From positions 53,423,295-53,487,294 of the forward strand of contig OU015524.1 in NCBI GenBank assembly GCA_907165065.1: 64,000 bases of DNA. Reading direction: 5' to 3'. Below are positions 47,801 through 64,000 of this stretch, in pieces. The notes under the pieces were generated by a model that saw only the letters and a list, made by a program, of their open reading frames with translations, did not search any database and was not told where the DNA came from. Position 1 is the stretch's first letter; every line of letters starts with the position of its first letter. A program made the position numbers and the translations under genes. This DNA comes from Caprimulgus europaeus (taxonomy: Eukaryota; Chordata; Aves; Caprimulgiformes; Caprimulgidae).

Positions 47801-50800
47801 TAACGCTTATTTCCATCCTTTCCCAGGAACAGCTATGCAGACAAAGCCCGCAGGGGCAGAGCTGAAGGGGTAACACTGCAGGGTAGCCTTGGCTTGGTGT
47901 AGCCTGCCGCCACCATGCTCAGCATCAAATTTCCAGAGTTCCACTCCTGCAGCTTTTTTGGATCTCTGGGTGTTTATTCTGGCATTCAAATGGGAAGTAA
48001 GGAAGTCCAGAAACTATTGCTAATCTAGTAATATCTGACTGTTTCTAATGAATACAGCAACAGGATACTAAAGTTCCGTTTATCTGTGTTTATTAAGTGT
48101 TATAATATCTCTGGATGTGCTACCACCATGCTACCAAGCTCTCCTGATGACCTGGTGATTTACCCAAGTTCAGGGAGGGAGGAGGTACATGCCACCTTTG
48201 GGGTACCTTATCTATAGTGGCAGCTCATTGTTAATGTACCTGTCTGTAACTCCTAACCATTCACAGGAAGGACAGGAGATATTCAGCCTATAAACTTACT
48301 GACTGGCATAGCTAGAAAAAAGTTGGCTTTTTATATTATCTGAAGAGAGAAAAAATAATTAATTATACCACATCTCTGCAGACTATTTCTGACACTTCAG
48401 CTGACCAGTCTGAACCAGTGCTGATCTTACGAGGCTAAGACTGGTCAGAAATAAAGCTGCATTAATCTTCTACCTGGGTCTTTAATTGGGATTGAATGAA
48501 ACAGGAATTTTCTTAATATTTGAATAATCCAAACTAAGCTAATTCATCTTTATTTTATTAATGTTAGATTTAGATCAAACTTTGGATCAGTCTTGAACTT
48601 TCTGAGACATGATTTAGCCTGTTTCAAATCATTAGCAAGACTGAACCCTAGAGGTTGCCATTTAGCTGGAAAGGCAGGTGTGCTTCATGGAAAACTCCTG
48701 AGTCCCAGTCTTTCCAACCATCCAAATCAAAGTTTTAGTTGACATGAGCAATAGCTGTCTGTCAGTCTGTGTAACTGCTCTTCTTACCATATGAGCCAAT
48801 CCACAGATAACGACCTGGACCTCCAAATTCTACTCTGGTAAGAGGTTGTGACACAGCTGAAGGATCCACCTAGACACCTGGGAGCTCAGAAATGTCCTTG
48901 GTCCACACAGCCTTTCTCTGAGATAGACACACAACCAGACATGGCGATAAGAATTAGGATGTTGACAAACGCCAAGGTGTTGTCAGTGAGTCCATTTCTG
49001 GACTGGGTTTAACGCAGACCTAGATCAGAGTTGGTGTCACAGCTTGGATCATCTCACATATGCCACCCCTTCTCACTTACACAGCAGTCCATTCCTACAC
49101 TGCATACTCAGCTGAAGCAGGTGAGACATGGGAGCCTGCAGCAGACTGGGAGGGAAGAAAACATTTCTTCCATCCCCTTACCAATGTTTCCAGGGTTAAC
49201 AAGCAGCAGCGATCTGCACTTATGGTATTTTTTGAAATTAGACAGTTATTTGCTTTATAACTTGTCTTTCTCCTGTCTTCTCCCACCAGAGGTGCAGAGA
49301 TTAACCCATGTATCTGTCTTTCTGCAGCCAAGGTCTGTACTCCTCAGCATTCTTCCCAGATTCACTTCAAATATAAGCTGATAATTAAAGATGAATGAGG
49401 GTTCATTTAAATGAAAGTGTTTTTATATGGATGGATACTGCATGCATGCTGTAGAGAAATTAAGACTCAATAATACAAAGATAAAAAGCTTCTCTTGATC
49501 TGGTTTGTTAAAAAAGAATTAAAATATAATACATGAAAAATAAAAAATTGGATGTGTTCCCTGGAGATAAAACCCATCAACCTGATCTTGTATCTACGGA
49601 AAAACTCCTGGTTCTTTTATCTGGCATGGCTCTTATAACAATGAAAAATAGACTCAGAAAGACAGAAAACACATGTTACTTCCTCCTTTTTCTTCCTTGC
49701 TTTTCTAATTATACTGTTATACCAACTTTAGCAGAAATATATGTGGTGTAAATTAATTCCTATGACTGTGAGAAAATTTGTTTGTTAATTCTCTGATCTT
49801 ATAATATTCTGTTGGTCTTGTGTTTATCCATCTAAACAGTTAAAACCCCACAGATGCACCAGCCGTGACTAGCTGTGTCAGGAAGATACTGGGTACCAGC
49901 TGCAGGAAGATTGGAACCAACATGAATTAAGGAAGAGCCGGTGCAGCGTGCAGTGGCATGGCAGTCGGCAGAGGCAAGCCAGGCAGGATGGATCGGTGCT
50001 CCTCTGACGTCTGATTGACTCCTGAAATGACAAGGGAGGGCAGAACGAGTCCCAGCTGAAAAAAAAAGACCACACAATAGGCAGGAGCTGGGATGCAGTG
50101 CTGTCTTTTGGGAGACCTAGCTGAATGATTGACAAAAATCTATTACGGAGAAAGGGGCGAGCATGACTAAAAGGTCTCACAGCGTTTATTCTGACAGGAT
50201 GATTAATTTCTCATTACTCATCCAGAATGGGACTGTCTGAGGGGAATTCAGGGAAATATTTGATTCTTTCAAACAGTGATTATTTGGAGAGAAGCTTTTG
50301 CATAAATCCAAACACTTTATCCTGTCTGTTTTGAAATGGCACAGCGGGAGCTGTCTAATTTCTTAGTGGGTTCTTCAGAGTCTCAGCACTATCAAGACTC
50401 CTTCATTCAAAGCCAGGAGCCAAATCTTTAGCTGCTTCAGAAGGTCTAACTTACTTACATCATGCTGTACCCTTTCATGCCATCTGGTTCCTTCTCCTCT
50501 TCCTCCTCTAGGACTATAGGTCCTGCTGATGTGGTGGGCTCAGGCCCATAAGAGGAAAAATCATGACTGCTAACCTGCAGTGCTGCTTGGCTCCAGGAAT
50601 TTTTGCCTGATAGCGATCTGGATAATATTCTTGACTTCTTCCTGCAAGGAAACACTTTACATTTTATGATCCTTAAGAAATACAATAAGTATTCACTGCT
50701 TTACTCTTGCTGATTTCTACCTTGCATGGCTCCTGCTTTTATGCCTTGTGCCTCAAGTGCTGTTCAGGAAGCTCTGTGTGTTTATACCATCTACAGCAGC

Positions 50801-51270
50801 TGAGCTAAAGAGAGAAAGGCAAAGCTAGGACGGTGCTTGCACCATGCTGAAGCAGACGAGAAGTCCCTCTAGCCCAATATCCTGTCTAGGTAGCAGGTGC
50901 CTAAGTGAATAAATAAGTATATGAACAGGGGAAGCCTTACAAGGGAATTTTCCAACTTAACTATTTTTGTTGGAGAGACAGGGGGAAAAGAATCAGATGT
51001 AGTAAGAGAAGGAGAAAAATAACTGGAAGTGAAGAGTGTTAACAAAAAAGCCATTCAGCAGAGAAGTTGTGAAGGAAAAGAGGAGGAACTGTGGAAAAAG
51101 GAGATGATGAAAAACACAGTCCATGAGACAAGCAGAGCTGCAGGAAATTGGTTGGGGTAATAGACATGGAAGAAGGATGGATGAATGGAGCAGTTAGAGA
51201 AAGAGCCCGTGGAATAAGGGAACTGAGCACACGCCAGCGGGTAATAAGAACACCAGTCTCTGCTATTAGC
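44831..51270. other. Intergenic DNA with no confirmed gene
   Basis: Apart from the zinc-finger-like ORF (45569-45787), I see no gene or repeat. The GC-richer piece at 45740-46330 leaves ORFs of over 100 codons on both strands without family resemblance. A stretch near 47500-47650 with TAATTAG motifs might be a conserved non-coding element, but this is only an impression. Confidence 0.65.
45569..45787 (+). other. Short ORF with a C2HC zinc-finger signature (possible exon or relic)
   Basis: An ATG-initiated ORF of 72 codons contains CGCCDMDFASSSEIRRHLSNC (residues 31-51, bases 45659-45721; last residue C51). The spacing is C-x2-C-x3-F-x5-I-x2-H-x3-C, exactly the classical zinc-finger layout with Cys in the last position (C2HC). 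No second finger, splice signals or promoter are evident, and I cannot assign it to a known gene. It may be a single-finger exon of an unannotated transcript, a decayed transposon or zinc-finger relic, or coincidence. Confidence 0.2.
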
Positions 51271-51355
51271 TCACAGAATCACAGAGTGTCAGGGATTGGA
51301 AGGGACCTCGAGAGATCACCTAGTCCAATCCCCCTGCCGGAGCAGGAATACCTAC
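51271..51355 (-). repeat. CR1 LINE 3'-end fragment, antisense
   Basis: TCACAGAATCACAGAGTG, then TCAGGGATTGGAAGGGACCT and CGAGAGATCACCTAGTCCAA, then CCCCCTGCCGGAGCAGG: the reverse complement of the CR1 3' terminus, close to consensus. Only about 85 bp remain, as is common for 5'-truncated CR1 copies. Confidence 0.92.
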
Positions 51356-53485
51356 ATGCAATCACATGTGTAACAGAAAGGAATTTAAGAACACAGTTCT
51401 AATGTTTAGGTACTTAAGAGTCTGGGTTTTGAGTAATTTTGAAAATATCCTGCTTTTCTATCTCTCTTCCCCCAAATACCTTAAAAATCTGGGACTTTGC
51501 CCGTATACCTCTGAGGAGAGGCAGAGTAAAAACAAATGTGGGAGAAACTAGGACCTGGTTGCTATACAGCAGCTTTTCTGATGGCTCTGTAAAACGAATG
51601 GGTGACACTGCTCCAGGAGTGCACAGAAGCCTTGGCTGTTCTAAGTGGAACAGAATGGCAGGGATTTTCCCTAATTTCCCCTGGTGTCAGGACACTTCCT
51701 TGTGGTCCTAGGACACTAGAGGACCCTTTTGGAACAGAGGATAATTTCTGAAGCGTTGAAAGGTTCCCCCCTCTCCTGACATACACTTTCTGTCCCACAA
51801 TAATTACAGCTACTGCCACAATTTTTGGGGCAAGCTGCACAGACTAGTTAGAAATGATGGACCTATTTTTGCCCATTTTGTTAAATCTTTTTTTTTTTTT
51901 TCTCTCCACAAAATGCTTTGTTGTCCTGGAAACCTGGTGCCTGATGTTTGTGGATTTTCAAAATGTATTTATTTAAGACATATGACTATGCTGACTGTAA
52001 ATGAGTTCAATTTTATTAGGTAGTAGCTGTATGCTCTAAATGCAATTTCTCACTGGAAAAAACATCAACTTGAAAGCTGCATAAAAATTGTTGTTTCATG
52101 GTTTGTGCATGTGTCTGATGAAGAAGCTCTTCTTGATGCAGAGAAGTATGTGGAAGTTCACAGGAAAAAGGAGACAGAAGCTCATAGTAAATGACCAAGT
52201 GAGCAAAGCTTTCAGCTTTTTGTTCATTATGATTCCAAGTCAGTATTGCATGGACGTGCTATGCTGTAAATTGTGAGGTTGTAAATATTCATTAGTTTTC
52301 TATGCACTGTGCTGATACTTGGTATTTCTAGGGACTTCCACAACTTAAGTAGTAGCAAGAACACAACTATTAGTAATAATCTAGGATTTCTTCTTATACT
52401 TACCTGCATAGTAAATAGTTCATTTAAACAGCATTCAGTGTGAAGCAAAATGTTTTGATTACAGGTAAAATTCAACCATGTGCACATGGTATCAGCATTA
52501 TCTTCTGGCTCAGATCCAATAGTAATGACAGTTGGTCAGTGTATTAAATTTGTAAAGATTAACTCACCATGAATTATTGTTTTATGAAAAAAGTGTCTGT
52601 GAGCACCTGGTAAAATAGCAGTCACAATATATTTCTAGGGATAAAGTGTATTTTTGTTTTCATTTAGGATAATCTTGTTTTGTTTCAGGGTATTGTCTTT
52701 GTCACGAAAGGCCAAGGAGCTAGGATTCGTGCAAGATGGTTTTAGCTTCTCATTGACAGTGACATACAAAAAAAATGTTAGAGGTCGACTAGTGAATATA
52801 GAATTGGCTGCTCCATGGAAGATGTTTAGTTCTTGTACCTATTCCTTCTGTTACTGAGGAAAAAGAGGCTATATTTTTAGACTAAATTCTGGTTACAGAA
52901 CTTGGTCTGAGGAAAAGAGCAGCCTTGATTTGGATATTTATTTTCATTTCTATTCAACTTGCTTCTCTATTGCATTCAGAAAGTGATTTTCCAGTTATCA
53001 CAGACTTGATCTTAAATTAATGCCTGAAAATTTTTAATGCAAAAGGAGCTTCACAGTAAAGAAAGTAGCTACTCTGTTTCAAATGCACTCCCAAATCCAA
53101 AATAATTTTCTCTTCATGACAGAGAAAAAAGGGATGTTTCATCAGCTAGATCTTTTACATTCCATGTTTGTTAGTCTTAATGAGCATTAAATTATTACAC
53201 ACATAAATATAGTGAGTAAACTTAGAGTAGGGGGTCATTTTTTTTGTATTTTAAAGTTTCCTTTAAAATTAAAACTTGGCTTTGTTTTTATAAAGTACTA
53301 AGTGATAAATTTTTTTTTGTAAACAAAGCTACTTTTAAACTTAAATGCCATACCAGTTCCTTATTGCAATGTTCTCCTTAGTTTCCTTTTTTTGTTTTTC
53401 TTTTCTGACAGAGCTTTTGCTTAAATAAATCTTCTTACCTCTCAAACAGCATCTGTTCAAATTTTTGTCTGCTGACAAAATATGA
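51356..53485. other. Intergenic DNA between two CR1 fragments
   Basis: No gene or repeat recognised. T-run at 51888-51901. ORFs at 51439-51711 and 51562-51840 overlap on opposite strands and show no family features. Confidence 0.7.
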
Positions 53486-53862
53486 GGAGAGGATAGAACT
53501 TGGTTTGTTCAGCTGAGAGATGAGAAGGCAAAGGGAACCAAAAAGCAGTGTTTCATTATCTATAGGGAAAGCTATAGATAAGACAGAGCCAAATGCTTCT
53601 TAGAAGTGCTCGGCAAAAGGACATGAGACAAAGGTCACGATTGCTTTGACTAGACAGGAGGAAGAAATTCTTCATGGTGAGAGTGGGTCAGTGCTGGAAG
53701 AGACCACCCAAAGAGGCTGAGGAGTCTCCATCGCTGCAGATTTTCAGAAGTCAGCTGCAACCTGATCTGACTTTGCAATTAGCCCTGTTCTGAGCCGGGT
53801 ATAGGACTGGGTGACCCCCAGGGGTCCTTTCCAACCTAAATTTTCCTATTCTTCTATGAAAG
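53486..53862 (+). repeat. CR1 LINE fragment, sense, diverged
   Basis: Recognisable CR1 order on the + strand: TTGGTTTGTTCAGCTGAGAG, GAAGAAATTCTTCATGGTGA, GAGGCTGAGGAGTCTCCATC, then GGTCCTTTCCAACCTAAATT and the terminal TTCTATGA. Divergence is moderate to high, with small indels. Confidence 0.88.
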
Positions 53863-54934
53863 AGTACTTATAATAACAGTCATCTGATTTTTGAAAGAGG
53901 AAAAGTCAATCTCCAGGATACTTAATAGTCAGTATTATTCATTAGAGTTAGTACAACTCATGGGAGTTGACATCATGTGTGCTAAATTTTTAAGTTCTAA
54001 CCTATAAAGCTTATTTCTCTGCAGAGTTTACCTGAGCAAATCTTCCTTTAGATGCTGAATTTTGTTTTTATATATTCTTATTACCACTTTAGATAAGACA
54101 CGGGATATTTTCAAACCTTCTCTCACCATTGTCATTATTTTCCCCTGGACTCTTTGCCAATGTACTCTAAGTACAGTCAAATAATTACATGTTACACGGA
54201 AGCATAAATGGCTCTATTTACCTGAACTAATAGCCTGGTTCTGCAAATATTTGCCATTGTGTATGAGCAGTTCCATTCATTCTAGTGAATTATTCAACTT
54301 GTGCCCTAGTGGAAACCCTAGAAAAGTATTTGAGAATCTGCTTCTGTTTTAGACAAGTACAGAAGTATTAGCTTGCACTCATTCATTGCACATTATTCAT
54401 TGCAACATGATCATGTGGCATTCATGCACTCTGCTTGTGAATCTGAGTTTCCTTTTCTAGCTGAACAACTTCATAAATATCTTAATGGAATTGTATTAAT
54501 TTCAGAGTCTTCCTCTCATTCATCTACTATGTGATTACTCTTCTCAAGTATTTGTGTTCTTGTCTAGCTTTGTTTCAACCATAAAATACACCAGTGTATG
54601 GTTCAAAACATTAAAAATTATTTAGCTATCCACAGCAAAGGCCCATGTTGTTTCCTTAATGCGCCAAAAATTGAGTAAGTCTTGATAAAGGTTCTCAGAA
54701 AAAAAATAGCTCTAAGGATTCCTGATTATATTTTCTACCTAGGTGTAAGTTAGTGTTCAGCTACCTTTTTATTTATTTTATCCCAAGAAAAATGCCTGTA
54801 TAATGTCTCATGATACAGAAAATATGTGACCATAGCTTTGCAAAATCTATCATACATTATTGTCAGATCCAATAGATAATATATTTTACTAGTATATCCT
54901 TCAGAACAGAAGTTCAAGGATGAAGCACTGCATA
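53863..54934. other. Intergenic DNA, nothing recognised
   Basis: AT-rich sequence without ORFs of note or repeat signatures. Confidence 0.7.
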
Positions 54935-55000
54935 AATCATAGATTCATCATTTAGGTTGGAAAAGATCTTTAAGATCATCGAGTCAAACCATATATGTAG
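54935..55000 (-). repeat. Short CR1 3'-end fragment, antisense
   Basis: AATCATAGATTCATCATTTA followed by GGTTGGAAAAGATCTTTAAG and ATCATCGAGTCAAACC, the reverse complement of a CR1 3' end subtype. About 65 bp long. Confidence 0.85.
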
Positions 55001-56635
55001 GGTGCCCTCTCTTTAAAGTATACCTAAATCAATGATTCAGTTGAAATATCCTTTACATTTGCTAAAAAAATCTGAGATTGTTGTGCTGTATTCCTCTTGG
55101 CAATATCAATCACATTTATGTTATTTTCCTTGAATAATACAGTCTGACATGGTGAAGCCAGCCGGGAATCAGTTTTTCCTTGTACTGGGCCTGCAAAGCT
55201 TACAGAGCAGAAAAAAATAATTAGAAAAAATAGTATTTTTTTCTGCCATTTATCTCATCTGGATTTGATTCTTCTGAATACAACTTAGGAATAACTTTTA
55301 TCCATTTTGCTGGAAGCTATCCTTAAATGCAAAAATCTGGTCCTTACTCTCCGCTAACAAACTGCTTACATGTAAAAACTCTCCCAGCAACTTCATAGCA
55401 AACATTTCTGTACTTGCTTTCCATATGTGTGTGTATATTGCAGCTGCAACATGGCAATCCTGTATCATCAGTGTGACTTCTAATATGTCTTCCCACCTGT
55501 ATTATTTGCTGAATTTTAAAAAGAAAGTCAAGACTGAGTTTGGAAATGTTGGAGACAATCCAGTCATATGAAGCACTTCAGAAATTAAGCCCATTGTGTC
55601 AAATATTCAGCCCACGCAATTCAAATAAATTCCAATCAAACTGTGGATCGATTAACTTAAGCTCAGATAAGCTTGGGAAGACGTGGTCTTTATTTGAATG
55701 ACAAAGTATGGAAAGCAGGAAGAAGTGTCCTTTACTCAACTGTTTATAAAAGGTAAGAAAATATTATTTATCACGTGCTATGAGTCTTTCTTGTAACAAT
55801 GCAGTTCATCTTTCCTCTGGGAGTCTCATCTTTTCTTGCGTAGTCCATTGGCAAGGTCAGAGACAAGAGACTTTTCCACAGCCTGTGCCTGGGCTTAAGT
55901 AATCCTAGAAAAAAGGATGGTTTTTTGCATGATGAGAATAGGGTATGATGCTAAACGAAGGAAGCCAGGATGTGTGGCACTAATTTATTTACTTTTTAAC
56001 TCATCTGCTTCAGGATAAAATTCTGCTGTTTATCCTGGAATTTGAAGGCAGATTTACCTGTATGTGCTTCATGTCATCTCACCCTTATTAGTCCTCTGCT
56101 TGTGCTCCTTTCATTTACAAATTGCTCATGCACCAGCTCTTTGCTTAGGCACAACCTATTTTCAGGGTATGTCAGGAAACCCTGTGTATTCAGGGAAAGC
56201 TTCTCCCAGGTTGTAACATACAAACACCTTAATTAATATGTGGATATAACACAAGTATAAATAGCATACTGCAGAGATAAGCTAAATTTACGGTGAAATA
56301 CAGTGGCTGTATTCCGCCACTGAAATGAATCTGCAAATGCTGTAAGAAATACTGTTTAGAGTAATACTACCCTATTAATTTAATAGTTCTATAGATACAA
56401 TACTCATAATAGGTGTGGCTTCACAATCAGCAAGCACGGTCTTTTTGATTGCAGCTGGATTGAAACCATAGTTCAATGTCTCAGAAATTAACATTTTTTG
56501 CATTTAATAATTTTTATAATAATTTTGCTTTTCATAAAAAGCACATAAAGGAGATTTTCAAACTGAATTTCCTGTTATCACTCAAACATGTCTCTGTTTC
56601 CTGCTCTACTACTCTGTGACCTCTCTCCTGCTTTT
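55001..56635. other. Intergenic DNA, nothing recognised
   Basis: AT-rich sequence without coding potential or recognisable repeats. Confidence 0.7.
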
Positions 56636-56840
56636 TCACTCTCAAATTAGCTTCCCAACATTTTGACTAACCCTCCCAATTTGGTGTTGTCTGGGAATTT
56701 GCTGAGGATGCCGTTCACCTTGTCACTGAGGGCATCAGTGAAGCTGTTGTACAGTGTTGGCTCCAGTATCAGCCCCTGAGGAAACCCCCTTCTAACTACC
56801 CACCAAAAATTCATGTAAGTCTTCACAAGGTTTTCCCAGG
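56636..56840 (-). repeat. CR1 LINE internal (RT-region) fragment, antisense
   Basis: TTTGGTGTTGTCTGGGAATT and TGCTGAGGATGC, then GAAGCTGTTGTACAGTGTTG, GCTCCAGTATCAGCCCCTGA and GGAAACCCC are the reverse complement of the CR1 region encoding the reverse transcriptase end (ADDTK-like part). Diverged and without the 3' end. Confidence 0.85.
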
Positions 56841-57985
56841 GACTGAGGTGAAGTGGACTGGGATTTGGTTGCCTGGATTTCTGATTCTTTTTTTTTTAAA
56901 GTGGACATAATGTTTTCTTTTCAATTGTTGTATATTTTTGTATTTCAAAGTCATGTAAAACTTTGCTGTATTTGCTACCGGGTGAACTCATTTTGTGAAA
57001 CTAAAATTAATGCCAAACACAACCAGAGAGAGTTTCACAATGCTGTAACCTGCTGCCAAACTCCATGCTCCCATGGCGGTGCACCACTTCTCCTCCTCCT
57101 GTCCCCTCAGAATATAAGATCCTTCCCTTCTATAGGTGGGAGACCTGCAGTTTACCAAGCACGTCTGAATTATAACATTTGCAATATTTTGAAAGCCTTC
57201 CAAAACCCTTCTAAAATGCACACATAAAAATGATATAATTCTGTATGTGCTGTCAATAAGCCCGATGAATAGGGGCTGTACCATCCAGTTTTTCCTATCC
57301 CTCACACCATCAATTCCAGCTCCAGTTCACAGAACCTCCTTGCTAATTTCTCCGGCGTTGTCAGTCTTTCACCAGGTCTGTGAAGAGAAGATAATTGCTG
57401 CTTCAATCTCTGTCTCCCGCCTGAGAAGAGGGTTTGAAATATTATGTGGCCTGGAAGGAAAATAAGATACAGAAAGAGAAGAGGGACGGAAGGATATTTA
57501 AAATGGAATGAAATGCTCTTCCCCCCTTTCTCTCTTTCTAGCACATGAATCTATGATCTCTAGCCTTTATATTCAGAGGCTGCATTTTAACCACTTGTAA
57601 GTATATTACCTTTTCAAAATCCTTTTGTGAGAATGCTGCTATACTATATAATCCTGTGGTGAACTACCGTGAAGTACTGAGGACAAATGTGGGCCTATCT
57701 GCTCAAAAAGGTCCTTCAGGAAACCTGTTACCAATAAACCCCAGCAAATTACAAAAAGGGGGGAGGATCCTCTGCCCCATCTGCTCCTAGCAGCGGTGTG
57801 CTGCGGGGAGGTGGGCTGGGTGCCCTCACTATCGGTCCCCAGCTGCCCCAGCCCAACTCGGGCTTCCTCTGCCCCTTCTGACGGGACCCGACAGGTAGAG
57901 CCACCCCGAAATGCTCCGACTCCCTCGGTACCCCATGACTCGGGGCTCAAGGGTCTGCTGAGGGAGAGGCATTTTCGTAATAAAG
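56841..57985. other. Region upstream of the SAMD5 CpG island
   Basis: Mostly AT-rich, turning GC-rich after about 57.77 kb. No coding exon recognised. ORFs at 56853-57227 (+) and 56988-57305 (-) overlap on opposite strands and look accidental. Confidence 0.65.
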
Positions 57986-58101
57986 CAAGTTTCAACCTGT
58001 TTTAAGTTAAAATGGCAGCGAGGTCCACTCCTCACCCCCCACCCGCACGGAGGTCAGCAAGCGGAGCGGGGAGCCTCGGCTGTCCCGCCCCGCTGCCCTC
58101 C

Positions 58102-58147
58102 GGGCCGGGTGGAACGGCGGGGCCGGGCCAGACCGGGCCGGGCCGGG
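58102..58147 (+). repeat. GGGCC-repeat cluster, G-quadruplex candidate
   Basis: Seven runs of three or more G within 46 bp (GGGCC-type units), inside the CpG island. Confidence 0.7.
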
Positions 58148-59199
58148 CGGCGCTTTCCCCGGCGGCCTGGCGGGGGCGCTGCGAGCCCGGCGTTGGGGAG
58201 CGAGCGCTGGGGGCAGCGTGCGGCGCCTCCGCCGGGCCCGGGCAGCCCGCGGCGGCGGCTGGGAGAGTGGGGCCAGCGCCTCCCGCCTTTCCTCACCGCT
58301 TCCTGGAGACGCGGGGGACGCCCGCCCGCGCCGACAGCCCCGCTCTCTCCCCCGCGAAGGGTCGCCGGTGCCCCCGCGTGGAGCCGCGGCCGCTGCCGTC
58401 GGTCCGGCTTTTCCAAGGGCGCTGGAGGGCAGCTCCCCGGCCCGTGCCCTATCGTGCGGTTCCTCTCCCTTGCCGGGGTGAATGGGACGGGCAAGCCCGC
58501 CAGATAGCTTGCGGAGCGGAGGCAGCCCCCCGCCGCTGTCTGGCTGGGCTGCCTTGCCCCCGGGCGGCCGCACGCCACCTCCCTGCGCCCCGGGCGGGTC
58601 GGGCAGGGGGAAGGCCGACGGCAGAGACTGCGGGCTGCCAGCGGGGAAAGTTGTAAGGGCCTTGGGGAGAGCCGGGGCAGGGGGCTGGCAGCGGAGTGAC
58701 GGGCGCGGAGGAGGAGCGGGGAGAAGGCGCACCGGGAGGAGCCGGAGGAAATCTGCTGGCAGCGCGTCAGGCGTCTTAGGGGTAGGGGAGGAAGGAGGAC
58801 CCGGGAGGGGAGCACCGCATCGGGGTACCGCTGGCTGGGAGGGGAACGCACCGCCACCAGCTGGGGGAGGGCGGGGGGAGCGCCCGTGACCTGCCGCACA
58901 TCAGCTCAGCCGCCGACAAGGCGAGCTGCTGCCGCCGGGGGATGCGTGGAGCCCCGGCTGCCCGCACGGTCCCGCCGCTGCCGCCTCCTCCCGAGGGCGG
59001 CTGCGGGCAGCGAGGGGGTGGCGGTAGGGATAAGGGAAAGCGGAGAAAGTTGTACGTGCCGGGCGCAGGGCTGCGAGCCCCGGAGGGGCAGGAGGGTGCC
59101 GCCGGCATCAGCGCGGAGAAAGTGGGGCTGGGAAGCAGTTTCTGGGCTCGCTGCCGGCGAAGGGCATTTAACCAGCATCCCAGGGACGAAGGGGAACTG

Positions 59200-64000
<4,801 letters not shown>

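Noticed and set aside
58007..58899. Long ORFs (up to 281 codons) on both strands in the CpG island
   Set aside because: GC-rich DNA has few stop codons; the translations are low-complexity Pro/Arg/Gly/Ala and overlap each other in several frames on both strands.

Overview
The window is vertebrate nuclear DNA, almost certainly from a bird. Three things point there: spliced vertebrate genes on the + strand, several CR1-type LINE fragments with the typical avian CR1 3' end, and a solo retroviral LTR of a kind I associate with avian genomes. Base composition is AT-rich, apart from a CpG island near 58-60.6 kb. No bacterial, phage or CRISPR-like content is visible.

Region 1 (1 to about 27.5 kb) is the 3' half of STXBP5 (tomosyn-1), a soluble R-SNARE-like inhibitor of exocytosis. 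Nine coding exons can be placed with intact GT-AG borders and continuous phase: 564-623, 718-765, 7889-7939, 12005-12244, 14720-15089, 17790-17955, 18775-18886, 21025-21245 and 21946-21987 (stop). They encode about 435 C-terminal residues: the variable, alternatively spliced linker, the end of the second beta-propeller, the tail, and the C-terminal SNARE motif with its arginine. The earlier exons lie upstream of the window. The 3' UTR probably runs to one of the AATAAA signals at 27392 or 27516. A 1-kb CR1 element sits in the intron after 12244, and an older CR1-like relic lies near 9.2 kb.

Region 2 (about 27.5 to 58 kb) is intergenic and contains no convincing protein-coding gene. It holds a 1164-bp solo LTR (33982-35145) flanked by a perfect 5-bp target-site duplication, four small CR1 fragments (51-57 kb), a few perfect palindromes, homopolymer runs, a possible enhancer near 44.5-44.8 kb (two abutting POU octamers plus a near-perfect MAF element), and a short ORF with an exact C2HC zinc-finger spacing at 45659-45721.

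Region 3 (58 to 64 kb) is the 5' end of SAMD5: a large CpG island, coding exon 1 at 59962-60438 (159 residues, SAM domain first), and the start of a long first intron that runs off the window. STXBP5 followed by SAMD5 on the same strand matches the human 6q24 order, so this is conserved synteny. I did not find a new biological system here. The most useful second looks are the paired in-frame cassette exons of STXBP5, the POU/MARE cluster, the Pumilio-site cluster in the presumed 3' UTR, and the orphan zinc-finger ORF.
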